A stretch of DNA of 64,000 nt, taken from positions 124,001-188,000 of the forward strand of contig CAXTAO010000001.1 in the NCBI GenBank assembly GCA_964242625.1. Reading direction: 5' to 3'. Source of the DNA: JASLDZ01 sp964242625. Its GTDB lineage: Bacteria > Pseudomonadota > Alphaproteobacteria > Caulobacterales > Caulobacteraceae. The notes below the pieces were generated by a model that was not told the DNA's origin, did no database searches, and saw only the letters and a list, made by a program, of their open reading frames with translations. This document shows positions 8,499 through 17,388 of the stretch, in pieces. A program made the position numbers and the translations under genes. The stretch's first letter is position 1, and each line of letters begins with the position of its first letter.

Positions 8499-9524
8499 TC
8501 AGGCCTCCAGGGCGGCGGCGTGAAGGAGGGCGCGCGCCACGGTGCGCTGCCCCAGCTCAGGCTTGTAGTCGTTCTCGCCGTGGGTGACCGCGCCTTGCAT
8601 GGCGAGCTGGCCGGCGTGGTCGGCTGTGGCCTCGTCCAGCCGCTTGCCGCGAAGCGAGGCCTCTGCGGCGTGGGCGCGGTAGGGGCGGTAGTGCACGCCC
8701 GCCATGGCGATGCGCGCGTCGCGCACGGCGCCGTCGGGCGCGAGGTCGAGCGCCACGGCCGCGGTCGCGAGGCCGTATTCATAGCTCTCGCGGTCGCGGA
8801 TCTTGAGATAGGTCGATCGCCGCGTGTGTGGGCCCGCCGGCACGACGAAGGCGGTGATCAGCTCCCCGGGCGCGAGCACGGTCTCCACCTCGGGGCGCTC
8901 CGGCCCGGTGTGCAGGTCCTCGAAGCGCACGGTCCGGCGGCCGGCGGGGCCCACCGTCTCCACCCGGGCGTCGAGCGCGACCAGCGCCTGGGCGAAGTCG
9001 CCGGGGTAGCTGGCGATGCAGCGGTCGTTGACGCCCAAGACCGCGTGCGTCCGGTTGTTGCCGCCGATCGCGTCGCAGCCGGAGCCCGGCTTGCGCTTGT
9101 TGCAGTGGGCGTAGTCGGTGTTGCGGAAATAGGTGCAGCGGGTGCGCTGCAGCGCGTTGCCGGCGAGGCTCGCCATGTTGCGCAGCTGTGCGGAGGCCGC
9201 GAGCTGCAGGCTCTGCGCGATCACGGGGTAGTCGCGGTTGACGGCCGGGTCGTCGGCCGCCGCGCTCATCCGCACGAGCCCCCCCAGCCGCAGGCCGTCG
9301 GCCGAGGCTTCGATCCGGCCGTGCTCGCGCTCCAGGTCGTTGATGTCGACCAGCGACGACGCTTCCCACGACCCCAGCTTCATGAAGTCGATGATGTTGG
9401 TGCCGCCCGCCAGGAACTGGGCGGGGGCGGAGGTGGGCGCGGTCTTCGGCGATCCGGGGGGGAGCCCGCCCGCGCGCACGGCGGAGGCGGCGTCGGCCGC
9501 CCGGGTGTAGGTGAAGGGGCGCAT
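8499..9524 (-). CDS. paoB: Aldehyde oxidoreductase FAD-binding subunit with extra [4Fe-4S] site (PaoB-like)
   Basis: This 341-residue subunit binds FAD (LAGGTNIIDFMKLG near residue 38) and passes electrons from the molybdenum centre. An insertion with C130, C141, C150 and C169 (QRTRCTYFR, HCNKRKPGSGC, NDRC) matches the [4Fe-4S]-binding loop of E. coli PaoB and 4-hydroxybenzoyl-CoA reductase. Ordinary xanthine dehydrogenase FAD subunits lack it. This loop is the main reason for the Pao assignment. Four-base gaps separate it from the genes on both sides, so the three subunits form one operon. Confidence 0.88.
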   Translation of the reverse strand: MRPFTYTRAADAASAVRAGGLPPGSPKTAPTSAPAQFLAGGTNIIDFMKLGSWEASSLVDINDLEREHGRIEASADGLRLGGLVRMSAAADDPAVNRDYPVIAQSLQLAASAQLRNMASLAGNALQRTRCTYFRNTDYAHCNKRKPGSGCDAIGGNNRTHAVLGVNDRCIASYPGDFAQALVALDARVETVGPAGRRTVRFEDLHTGPERPEVETVLAPGELITAFVVPAGPHTRRSTYLKIRDRESYEYGLATAAVALDLAPDGAVRDARIAMAGVHYRPYRAHAAEASLRGKRLDEATADHAGQLAMQGAVTHGENDYKPELGQRTVARALLHAAALEA

Positions 9525-9528
9525 GGGC

Positions 9529-10167
9529 TCAGGCCCTCCCGTCCGCGGGAACGGGCGGCATCTGCGCCTTGGCCTGGTTCACCGCGTCCACGATGTGCGG
9601 ATAGGCGGCGCAGCGGCAGAGGTTGCCGCTCATGTACTCGCGAATCTCCGCGTCGGTCCGGGCGTGGCCCTCGTGGACGCAGGCGACCGCGCTGAGGATT
9701 TGGCCCGGCGTGCAGTAGCCGCACTGGAAGGCGTCGTGGTCGATGAAGGCCTGCTGCATGGGGTGCAGCGGCCCGTCGGGCGCCGATAACCCCTCGATGG
9801 TGGTGACGGGCCCGCGCACGGCCGCGGCCAGCGTCAGGCAGCTCAGCACGCGGCGTCCGTCGACCAGCACGGTGCAGGCGCCGCACTGGCCATGGTCGCA
9901 CCCCTTCTTCGAGCCGGTTAGGCCCAGCCGCTCTCGCAGCGTGTCGAGGAGCGAGGCACGTGGATCGATCGACAACCGCTGGGTGCGGCCGTTCACCGTC
10001 AGCTCCACGGTGTGCGAGGCGCGCGGGTCGCCCGGCGCGGCCAGAGTCTCAGGAGCCGCGGCGGCGGCGGTTCCGGCGGCGGCGAGCGGAAGGGCGGTGG
10101 CGACGGTCGCTCCGCCCGCCAGAATGTTTCGCCGACTGACGCCGGGGGCTCCCGCAGGAAAGGACAT
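9529..10167 (-). CDS. paoA: Aldehyde oxidoreductase [2Fe-2S] subunit with Tat signal (PaoA-like)
   Basis: This 212-residue iron-sulfur subunit is the first gene of the operon. It begins with a Tat signal peptide (SRRNILAGG, residues 11-19, followed by an Ala-rich core to about residue 38) that would carry the assembled heterotrimer to the periplasm. A plant-type [2Fe-2S] domain follows with C90, C95, C98 and C110. A second [2Fe-2S] domain has C149, C152, C184 and C186. I chose the ATG at 10167 because the Tat motif follows at the normal distance; a GTG 33 bases upstream is less likely. Confidence 0.9.
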   Translation of the reverse strand: MSFPAGAPGVSRRNILAGGATVATALPLAAAGTAAAAAPETLAAPGDPRASHTVELTVNGRTQRLSIDPRASLLDTLRERLGLTGSKKGCDHGQCGACTVLVDGRRVLSCLTLAAAVRGPVTTIEGLSAPDGPLHPMQQAFIDHDAFQCGYCTPGQILSAVACVHEGHARTDAEIREYMSGNLCRCAAYPHIVDAVNQAKAQMPPVPADGRA

Positions 10168-10289
10168 GGGCGGCTCCGACGACTGGCGACGCGCCCTCAA
10201 CCCTCGTCGGCGACGCGGGTTGCGGGAAAAGCGTTATGCAGCAAGGGCGCATGTCGTCCGCCGGCTGTGGTGCGGGGCGACGCTCCGCG

Positions 10290-11159
10290 TCAGCCGAGCC
10301 GCGACAGCCAGCGCGCCAGCGCCTCGGCCGCGACGGGCTCTTCCAGCGTGGGCGCGTGTCCGACGCCCGGAACCTCCACGCGGGTGAGGTCGCTCGCGCC
10401 CTGCGCCATGGCGTCGGCGGTCTCGGGCGCCAGGAGGTCGGAGAGCGCGCCGCGCACCAGGAGCACGGGGCGCCCGGTCGCCAGCGCACACCAGGCGGGC
10501 TGGAGGTCAGGGGCCGGCGCGCCTGCCGCGGCGCGCAGGGGCGCGGCGATGGCGGGGTCGTAGTCGAGCACGGGCCGCCTGTCCGCTCCCTCGCGGAACA
10601 GCCGCCGGGCGAAGCGGTCCCAATCGGCGGGGTCGTAGCCGGGGAAGGCGGCGGCGTTGGTGGCCCGGGCGTAGGCGGCCGCGCCCTCCCAGTCGGCGAC
10701 CTCGGCCGAGACGCCCGCATAGCCCGCAATGCGCGCCAGCCCCGCGGGCGCGAGCACCGGCCCCACGTCGTTGATCGCGGCCGCGGCGAGGAAGGCCGGC
10801 GCGGCCAGCGCCAGCCCCATGGCGATTAGCCCGCCCATGGAGGTCCCCACCACCACCGCCCGCGCGACGCCGAGCGCCGCGGCCATCTCGAGCACGTCGC
10901 GCACGTAGACGGGCGCGACATAGGTCATGGGATCGGGCGCCCAGGCCGAGCCGCCGCGCCCGCGCACATCGACCGCCAGCACGCGCCGGCCGGTGCCGGC
11001 GATGGCGGGCGCCAACGCCTCGAAGTCGCGGGCGTTGCGGGTCAGGCCATGCAGGCAGATCACCGGCAGGCGCGCGGGGCCGTCCGCTGCGGTATAGTCG
11101 CGGGCGTGGAGCGCCAGCCCGTCCGACGAGGTCCAGGCGCGGTCGGCGAAGCCCGTCAC
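10290..11159 (-). CDS. Alpha/beta hydrolase
   Basis: This 289-residue cytoplasmic alpha/beta-fold hydrolase has an oxyanion region (CLHGLTRNARDF near residue 33), a nucleophile elbow GTSMGG, and a late VPGVGHAPTLEEP segment carrying the catalytic His. The substrate cannot be inferred; such proteins act on esters, lactones or C-C bonds. The GTG start at 11159 overlaps the stop codon of the upstream lipoprotein gene (GTGA), so the pair is translationally coupled. A longer frame extending to 11849 is a shadow of that lipoprotein gene. Confidence 0.8.
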   Translation of the reverse strand: MTGFADRAWTSSDGLALHARDYTAADGPARLPVICLHGLTRNARDFEALAPAIAGTGRRVLAVDVRGRGGSAWAPDPMTYVAPVYVRDVLEMAAALGVARAVVVGTSMGGLIAMGLALAAPAFLAAAAINDVGPVLAPAGLARIAGYAGVSAEVADWEGAAAYARATNAAAFPGYDPADWDRFARRLFREGADRRPVLDYDPAIAAPLRAAAGAPAPDLQPAWCALATGRPVLLVRGALSDLLAPETADAMAQGASDLTRVEVPGVGHAPTLEEPVAAEALARWLSRLG

Positions 11160-11809
11160 CGCCCCCCCGCCGGCCCGCCGCGCGCCGTCGCGCCGCCGTC
11201 GATCTCGCCCGCGCGCTCCAGCCGCGAGCCGAAGGTGAAGAGGGTGAGGAAGCGGCGCTGGCGCAGGTCGCGCTCGCCGCCGGTCGGGCCGACCGCGGCC
11301 AGGGGCGCGCGGGTGCGCGTGTCGTAGGCCACCGCCGCGAACTCGGCCACGCCGCGGCGCAGGTTCTCCGAGTAGAGCGAGATCTCCGGGATCGGGAAGG
11401 CCGACAGCGTGCCGGGGATGGGCAGGTAGCCCGCGGGCAGGCCGAACACCACGTCGCGCTGGTCGATGGAGAGCGCGCCCGCGCGCACCTCCACGGTGAT
11501 GCGCGACACCTCGGGCTTGCCCACGAGCGTCAGCCCCCGCGCGATGAGCGCCGCGCGCACGGCGGCTAGCGCATAGGCGGTGTTCTCGCCCTTGAAGTTG
11601 GTTGCGTCCACATACGCCGTCCCGCGCGCGGGCAGGGTGCCCGCGAGCCTCCCGGCCGCGATCTCCGCCGCATGGCTGACTAAGAGCTCCTCCGTCGCCG
11701 TGTGCGCGGGCTGCGTCTCCCGCAAGGTGGTGCACCCGGCGAGCGCCACGCCTGCGAGGGCGGCGGCGAAGAGGGTGCTGATTGGCGGGCGGAGGAAGGC
11801 GGTGGTCAT
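11156..11809 (-). CDS. Conserved lipoprotein (DUF6655-like)
   Basis: This 217-residue predicted lipoprotein has an N-terminal signal ending in the lipobox LAGC (Cys 25), followed by TTLRETQPAHTATEELLVS. I recognise the pattern from alphaproteobacterial lipoproteins of unknown function grouped as DUF6655. That name is from memory. The rest looks like a secreted alpha/beta domain with an AYVDATNFKGENTAYA segment. It is the first gene of a two-gene operon with the hydrolase, and its 3' end overlaps the hydrolase start by four bases. Confidence 0.65.
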   Translation of the reverse strand: MTTAFLRPPISTLFAAALAGVALAGCTTLRETQPAHTATEELLVSHAAEIAAGRLAGTLPARGTAYVDATNFKGENTAYALAAVRAALIARGLTLVGKPEVSRITVEVRAGALSIDQRDVVFGLPAGYLPIPGTLSAFPIPEISLYSENLRRGVAEFAAVAYDTRTRAPLAAVGPTGGERDLRQRRFLTLFTFGSRLERAGEIDGGATARGGPAGGR

Positions 11810-12000
11810 GCGGAGGGCCCAGTGCGGCGCTCGAGGGCGAGCAGGACACCCCGGGCTAGCAGGCCGCGGCGCCCGCGCCCACCTTGGCCGCCAGCCCTTT
11901 GCTCAAAATCGTGCCAGGCTCGGAAACACTCCGCACCTTCACTGCCGCCGGGGCGCAAATCGTTCCGCAAGTATCTGCCCAGATATAATCCTGCCGTAAT

Positions 12001-13073
12001 TTACAAGCTGGCTTGACCAGCCTCCGCGTGCTGCATTCCTTGGAGATGCGGGCGCAGTAATTTCTGATATCGGGGGCCCTGATTGAAATAGATTTGCTCT
12101 CGCTCCTGCCAATAGGTGACGGGTAATCCTCCTGATGAATGTAAAAGGAGGCTGCCAACTTCCTCTTCTTCCCCCTCGGCGCTCAGGGTAACGAAGAGCC
12201 ACTCCGGACTTCCGTGAAAGTTAGTGAGACACCTTTGAGGAGAGCTGATATCCTGTACCTGCAACAGGCGTTGAATAGAGGATGGATTTCCGGCCTCTCC
12301 TGGAAAATATGACGAAGTAAAGAGGTCAACACCATCGTAAAGTGAGAAGGTTTGCAAACCCGATTGTTTAAACCTATACCGTCCTTTCTGATTTTTCCCA
12401 AGAACATAATTTTGAGTCGCCCACTTATTAAGCTTCCTATATTGCCTTTGTCGCACAATAATACTTCGAAACCGCCACCCCAACCCTCATCCAAGCCAAG
12501 TCCTGTTTTATATTGCTGGAAAAGCGAATGTGAAAAAAAGTCGAGAATCTTACGCAGAGTGCCTACCCGTGGATGATCATTCAATTGTGATATTGCGTTC
12601 CGTCTCCTCATAACCCAGTCTAAAAAATCCACATCTCCAGATCCAGCAACTATGCAGTTTGTGCCATCGGGCAATCGTCGCGTCATCGATGAAGTCAGAT
12701 TCAGAACGCCGGGATTGCCTTCAGTGTCGAGGAAGACATTTATAATATCTAAGCTCTTTAGCTGATCTCGCTCAATGAGGTCTGCCAACACCATCTCGCC
12801 GGATGTGGATGACTTCCGGAGCTGATTAGTCACGCTGTCAGCAATGTGGATATCGTCTGCTGCAAACGCTATATACGAAACAGGACCAACCTGCCGAATC
12901 TTCTGAATATAACCCCCCATCTCGTTCTTGTAACGAGAGGCGTCTGCATGTGGCGACAAGCTCTGAAGGCTTTGAAGTCCGGTATTACTATTGGAAACCC
13001 GAGGACGGGAAAATAGGATATCCGCTCCGAGAGCAACGTAACCATCTCGCTCAAGGCAGACAACAATTGTCAT
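12001..13073 (-). pseudogene. Frameshifted proteasome-fold (Ntn-hydrolase-like) protein gene in an AT-richer island
   Basis: The first frame (from ATG 13073) starts Met-Thr followed by IVVCLERDGYVALGADIL. It continues with KIRQVGPVSYIAFAADD and VFLDTEGNPG through IVAGSGDV. That order resembles proteasome/HslV-type Ntn hydrolases: Thr after Met, an Asp, a KI strand, an AD helix and a GSG turn. The protein-like sequence then moves into the -1 frame, which is open from 12483 to a TAA at 12001 and contains SLYDGVDLFTSSYFPGEAG. In the first frame the tail beyond about 12390 is Cys-rich and unnatural, ending at 12183. The composite would be about 357 residues. Base composition and codon use differ from all neighbours, which suggests acquisition. 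It is either a decayed gene, a sequencing error at an A5 run, or a recoded gene. Function is inferred only from the fold. Confidence 0.5.
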
Positions 13074-13080
13074 CGGGGTG

Positions 13081-14613
13081 TCACAGCGGTATGTTATCGT
13101 GTTTCTTCCACGGGTTCGCCAGCCGCTTGCCGCGTAGCCCCTTCAGCGCGCGCACGATCCTGCGCCGCGTGCCATGCGGGGTGATCACGTCGTCGATGTA
13201 GCCCAGGGAAGCGGCGACGAAGGGGTTGGCGAAGCGGGCCTTGTATTCGGCTTCGCGGGCGGCGAGCTTTTCGGGATCCTTCGCGTCGGCGCGGAAGATG
13301 ATCTCGACCGCGCCCTTGGCCCCCATCACCGCGATCTCGGCGGTGGGCCAGGCGTAGTTGACGTCGCCGCGCAGGTGCTTGGAGCTCATCACGTCGTAGG
13401 CGCCGCCGTAGGCCTTGCGGGTGATCAGGGTGATCTTGGGCACGGTCGCCTCGGCGTAGGCGAAGAGGAGCTTGGCGCCGTGGGTGATCAGCCCGCCGTA
13501 CTCCTGGCGCGTGCCCGGCATGAAGCCCGGCACGTCCACCAGGGTGACCAGCGGGATGTTAAAGGCGTCGCAGAAGCGCACGAAGCGCGCCGCCTTGCGC
13601 GCGCTGTCGATGTCCAGGACGCCCGCCAGCACCTGCGGCTGGTTGGCGACGATCCCCACCGTATCGCCGTCCATGCGGGCCAGCCCCACCACGATGTTGC
13701 GCGCGTAGTCGGGGGAGAGCTCGAAGAAGTCGGCCTCGTCCACGATCTTCCCGATCAGCTCCTTCATGTCGTAGGGCTGGTTGGGGTTCTGGGGCACGAG
13801 CGTGTCGAGCGAGGGCTCGTCGCGGTCGGGATCGTCGAGGCTCATGCGCGCGGGCGGGGGCTCGCGGTTGGACGAGGGCAGGAAGTCGACCAGCCGGCGG
13901 ACTTGGGTCATCGCCTCCAGATCGTTGTCGAACGCGCCGTCGGCCACGCCGGACTTCGCCGCATGCACGCGCGCGCCGCCCAGTTCTTCGGCGGTGACCA
14001 CCTCGTTGGTGACGGTCTTGACCACGTCCGGCCCGGTCACGAACATGTAGCTCGTGTCGCGCACCATGAAGATGAAGTCGGTCATGGCGGGCGAATACAC
14101 GTCGCCTCCCGCGCACGGCCCCATGATCACGCTGATCTGCGGGATCACGCCCGAGGCCATCACGTTCTGCAGGAAGATGTCGGCGTAGCCGGCGAGGCTC
14201 TCCACCCCCTCCTGAATGCGCGCGCCGCCCGCGTCGTAGAGGCCGATCACCGGCGCGCCGACGTTCTGCGCCTGCTCCATCACCTTGAGGATCTTCTTGG
14301 CGTGGGCGCCCGAGAGCGAGCCGCCGAACACGGTGAAGTCCTTGGAGAAGACGAACACGGTGCGGCCGTTGATCTCGCCGCGGCCGGTGACCACGCCGTC
14401 GCCCGGGATGCGCTGGTCGGCCATGCCGAAGTCGGTGGCGCGGTGCTCGACGAACATGTCGAACTCCTCGAACGAGCCCTCGTCCAGCAGGAGCTCGACG
14501 CGCTCGCGGGCGGTGAGCTTGCCCTTGGCGTGCTGGGCCTCGATGCGGCGGGCGCCGCCGCCCTGCCGCGCGCGCTCGCGCCGGGCCTCCAGGTCGCTCA
14601 GGACGGAGTCCAT
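13081..14613 (-). CDS. pccB: Propionyl-CoA carboxylase beta (carboxyltransferase) subunit
   Basis: This 510-residue biotin-dependent carboxyltransferase transfers CO2 from carboxybiotin to propionyl-CoA, giving methylmalonyl-CoA. It shows both acyl-CoA and carboxybiotin domain signatures: the DEGSFEEFD start, FGGSLSGAHAKKI, PVIGLYDAGGARIQEG, the VDVPGFMPG turn and the AYGGAYDVMSSK segment. Length and pattern fit PccB better than acetyl-CoA carboxylase AccD. It is the last gene of the valine catabolic operon; its ATG overlaps the stop codon of the enoyl-CoA hydratase (ATGA). The biotin-carrying alpha subunit is not in the window. Confidence 0.92.
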   Translation of the reverse strand: MDSVLSDLEARRERARQGGGARRIEAQHAKGKLTARERVELLLDEGSFEEFDMFVEHRATDFGMADQRIPGDGVVTGRGEINGRTVFVFSKDFTVFGGSLSGAHAKKILKVMEQAQNVGAPVIGLYDAGGARIQEGVESLAGYADIFLQNVMASGVIPQISVIMGPCAGGDVYSPAMTDFIFMVRDTSYMFVTGPDVVKTVTNEVVTAEELGGARVHAAKSGVADGAFDNDLEAMTQVRRLVDFLPSSNREPPPARMSLDDPDRDEPSLDTLVPQNPNQPYDMKELIGKIVDEADFFELSPDYARNIVVGLARMDGDTVGIVANQPQVLAGVLDIDSARKAARFVRFCDAFNIPLVTLVDVPGFMPGTRQEYGGLITHGAKLLFAYAEATVPKITLITRKAYGGAYDVMSSKHLRGDVNYAWPTAEIAVMGAKGAVEIIFRADAKDPEKLAAREAEYKARFANPFVAASLGYIDDVITPHGTRRRIVRALKGLRGKRLANPWKKHDNIPL

Positions 14614-15416
14614 CAGCGGCCCTTCCACTGCGGCGCGCGCTTCTCGACGAAGGCGGCCATGCCCTCCTTCTGGTCGTCGAAGGCGAAGAGGCTGTGGAAC
14701 AGGCGCCGCTCGAAGCGCACCCCCTGCGCGAGCGTGGTCTCGAACGCCGCCTCGACCATCTCCTTGTTCATCATCACCGCCAGCGGCGAGAGGCCGGCGA
14801 TGGTCCTGGCCGCGGCCATGGCCACCTCGACCAGCTCGGCCGCGGGGACCACCCGGGCGACGAGCCCCGCGCGCTCCGCCTCGGCGGCGTCCATTTGGCG
14901 GCCGGTGAGGATCAGGTCCATCGCCTTGGCCTTGCCGACCGCGCGGGTCAGGCGCTGGGTGCCGCCGATGCCGGGCGCCACGCCGAGCTTGATTTCCGGC
15001 TGGCCGAACTTCGCGGTGTCGGCGGCGAAGATCATGTCGCACATCATGGCGAGCTCGCAGCCGCCGCCCAGGGCGTATCCCGCGACCGCAGCGATCATCG
15101 GCTTGCGCACGCGCTCGATGCGGGTGGCGGCGGCGGTGAAGTAGTCGGCCCGGTACATGTCGGCGTAGGTTTGTCCCGCCATGTCCTTGATGTCGGCCCC
15201 GGCCGCGAACGCCTTTTCCGAGCCGGTGAGGACGATGCAGCCGATCTCGTCCTCCGCCTCAAGGACGTCGAGGCAGGCCATCAGCTCCTCCAGGAGCTGG
15301 GCGTTGAGCGCGTTCAGCGCCTGCGGCCGGTGCAGGCGCACGAGGGCGGCGCCCCCGTCGCGCGAGACGCGCAGCGTCGTATAGGGCGAGGCGGCGGCTT
15401 CGATCGCGTCGGTCAT
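14613..15416 (-). CDS. Enoyl-CoA hydratase (crotonase family)
   Basis: This 267-residue crotonase hydrates an enoyl-CoA, in this setting probably methacrylyl-CoA to 3-hydroxyisobutyryl-CoA. The oxyanion and catalytic elements are intact: FAAGADIKDM, GYALGGGCELAMMCD with its catalytic Glu, and GVAPGIGGTQRL with the second Glu region. It overlaps both neighbours by four bases. Its neighbours are valine catabolic genes, and that context supports the methacrylyl-CoA substrate. Sequence alone would only say short-chain enoyl-CoA hydratase. Confidence 0.9.
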   Translation of the reverse strand: MTDAIEAAASPYTTLRVSRDGGAALVRLHRPQALNALNAQLLEELMACLDVLEAEDEIGCIVLTGSEKAFAAGADIKDMAGQTYADMYRADYFTAAATRIERVRKPMIAAVAGYALGGGCELAMMCDMIFAADTAKFGQPEIKLGVAPGIGGTQRLTRAVGKAKAMDLILTGRQMDAAEAERAGLVARVVPAAELVEVAMAAARTIAGLSPLAVMMNKEMVEAAFETTLAQGVRFERRLFHSLFAFDDQKEGMAAFVEKRAPQWKGR

Positions 15417-16318
15417 GCGGGGGTCCCGGTGAGGTCGGCGAGGCGCCCGCGGAGCACGGGCAGGGCGGCGGAGAAGTCCTTCCCCGCCACGCCCAGCGTG
15501 GCCAGGAGGGCGTACTGCGCCTCGGCGAGCGCGCCCATGGGGGTGGCGGCCCCGGCGGCGGCGGCCGCCTCCTGCGCGAGCTTGAGGTCCTTCAGCATCA
15601 GGCCGGCCAGGAACCCGCCCTCGTAGCCGCGGTCGGACGGGGCCTGCGGGCCGACGCCCGGCCAGGGGCAGTAGCTCGTGAGCGACCAGCACTGGCCCGA
15701 GGAAACCGAAGCTATGTCGAAGAACTTCTGCGGATCGAGCCCCAGCCTTTCCGCCAGCGCGAAAGCCTCGCACACCCCCAGCATGGATATGCCCAGAACC
15801 ATGTTGTTGCAGATCTTGGCGGCCTGGCCCGCGCCGGCCGCGCCCGCGTGGATCACCGCCTTGGCCATGGGCCCCAGCGCTTGCTCGACCGCGGAGAAGT
15901 CGTCGTCCGCGCAGCCCACCATGAATGTCAGCGTGCCCGCGTCGGCCGCCGCCGTGCCGCCGGAGACGGGAGCGTCGGCGAAGCGGAACCCCGCTTCGGC
16001 CGCCTGCGCCGCCACCGCGCGCGCCGACTCGACGTCGATCGTCGAGCAGTCGATCAGGAGCGCCTCGCGGGGCGCGTGGGGCAGCACCTCCTCGGCGTAG
16101 ACCTGCCGCACGTGGCGGCCGGCGGGCAGCATGGTGATCACCGCCTCGGCCCCCCGCACCGCCTCGGCGACGGAGGGCGCGCGGCGGCAGCCCGCGGCCT
16201 CTGCTCGCGTCAGCGCCGCGTCGGATAGGTCGAAGGCGGCGACCTCGTGGCCCGCCGCCGCCTGTCGCGCGGCCATGCCCGAGCCCATGGCGCCGAGGCC
16301 GATGAAGGCGATCCTCAC
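15413..16318 (-). CDS. mmsB: 3-hydroxyisobutyrate dehydrogenase
   Basis: This 301-residue NAD-dependent beta-hydroxyacid dehydrogenase oxidises 3-hydroxyisobutyrate to methylmalonate semialdehyde. The N-terminal Rossmann motif is FIGLGAMGSGMA. The family substrate motif DAPVSGGTAAADAGTLT is near residue 115, and the catalytic Lys lies in GAGQAAKICNN, near residue 170. The GTG start at 16318 overlaps the upstream stop codon (GTGA) and directly precedes the Rossmann strand, so the longer upstream frame is rejected. It supplies the substrate for MmsA, encoded in the same operon. Confidence 0.93.
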   Translation of the reverse strand: MRIAFIGLGAMGSGMAARQAAAGHEVAAFDLSDAALTRAEAAGCRRAPSVAEAVRGAEAVITMLPAGRHVRQVYAEEVLPHAPREALLIDCSTIDVESARAVAAQAAEAGFRFADAPVSGGTAAADAGTLTFMVGCADDDFSAVEQALGPMAKAVIHAGAAGAGQAAKICNNMVLGISMLGVCEAFALAERLGLDPQKFFDIASVSSGQCWSLTSYCPWPGVGPQAPSDRGYEGGFLAGLMLKDLKLAQEAAAAAGAATPMGALAEAQYALLATLGVAGKDFSAALPVLRGRLADLTGTPA

Positions 16319-17388
16319 GCGTCGTCTCCCGTCTGCGCCGCCTCTGCGAGCGGCGTCCACCTGTCGCCCGGCCGCGGCGCGAACAGCGCCTCCACGAGCT
16401 CGGGCGTGACCTCCTCCAGCCGGCCCGGCGACCAGCGGGGGGCGTTGTCCTTGTCGACCAGGAGGGCGCGCACGCCCTCGGCCATGTCGGGCCGCGCCAC
16501 GACATTGCCGGCGAGGTCGTACTCGCGCGCCATCTCCTCGGCGAAGGTCGCGGCGTCAGCGCCCAGCGCCAGCTGGCGCTGAGTCACCGCCAGCGCCTGG
16601 GGCGACATGCGGCGGAGGTGCGCGGCCTGCGCCAGCGCCCACTCGCCGCCGTCCGCCTCCAGCGCGTCGACGATGGCCAGCGGGTCGTCGCCGGCGAACA
16701 GGCGCTCGACGTCGTCCGCCACGCGCGCGAAGGGCGGCTCGCCGGCGGCGGTCTCGAACTCGGTGAGGATGGTCTCCAGCGCGGCGGGATCGGCGGCGAC
16801 GCTCGCCTTGAGCTCGGGTAGGCGGGCGGACTCGACGTGGTCGGTCGCGAGCCCCAGGAGCAGGGTGTCGGCCGCCGTCAGCCGCGCGCCGGTCAGCGCC
16901 AGCCACAGCCCGCTGCGCCCCGGCAGGCGCGGCAGCCACCAGCCGCCGCCCACGTCGGGGAAGAGGCCGATGGCGGTCTCGGGCATGGCGAAGGTGGTCC
17001 GCTCGGTCGCCAGCCGGAAGCGGCACGGCGCGGCGATCCCCACGCCGCCGCCCATGACGACGCCGTCCATCACCGCCAGCGTCGGCTTGGGATAGTCGAA
17101 GAGGAGCGTGTTCAGCCGGTACTCCACCCGGAAGAACTCGCGCGCCGCAGCACCCCCGTCATCCTGGGCGGCGGAGAGCGCGCGGATGTCGCCGCCCGCG
17201 CAGAAGCCGCGCTCGCCCGCGTGGTCCAGCATCACCGCCACCACCGCCGGGTCGTCGCGCCAGGCGATGAGCGCGGTGATCATGTCGCGGCACATGCGCG
17301 TGGTCAGCGCGTGCAGCGCGCGGGGCCGGTCGAGCGTGAGCCGGCCGAGGCCGCCCTCCACCCAGGTGATGACGGGCGCGTCCGTCAC
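16315..17388 (-). CDS. 3-hydroxyisobutyryl-CoA hydrolase (HIBCH-like crotonase)
   Basis: This 357-residue crotonase-fold protein has HIBCH features: RGFCAGGDIRAL, GVVMGGGVGIAAPCRF, and the diagnostic ETAIGLFPDVGGGWWLPRLPG segment. The length of about 355, against 260 for simple hydratases, also fits. The enzyme hydrolyses 3-hydroxyisobutyryl-CoA to free 3-hydroxyisobutyrate, the MmsB substrate, which prevents toxic methacrylyl-CoA build-up. The GTG start at 17388 overlaps the acyl-CoA dehydrogenase stop codon (GTGA), and the mmsB start overlaps its own stop codon. Confidence 0.88.
   Translation of the reverse strand: MTDAPVITWVEGGLGRLTLDRPRALHALTTRMCRDMITALIAWRDDPAVVAVMLDHAGERGFCAGGDIRALSAAQDDGGAAAREFFRVEYRLNTLLFDYPKPTLAVMDGVVMGGGVGIAAPCRFRLATERTTFAMPETAIGLFPDVGGGWWLPRLPGRSGLWLALTGARLTAADTLLLGLATDHVESARLPELKASVAADPAALETILTEFETAAGEPPFARVADDVERLFAGDDPLAIVDALEADGGEWALAQAAHLRRMSPQALAVTQRQLALGADAATFAEEMAREYDLAGNVVARPDMAEGVRALLVDKDNAPRWSPGRLEEVTPELVEALFAPRPGDRWTPLAEAAQTGDDA

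Noticed and set aside
6719..8587. Plus-strand 622-codon frame opposite paoC
   Set aside because: Antisense shadow with biased composition; paoC shows all family motifs on the minus strand.
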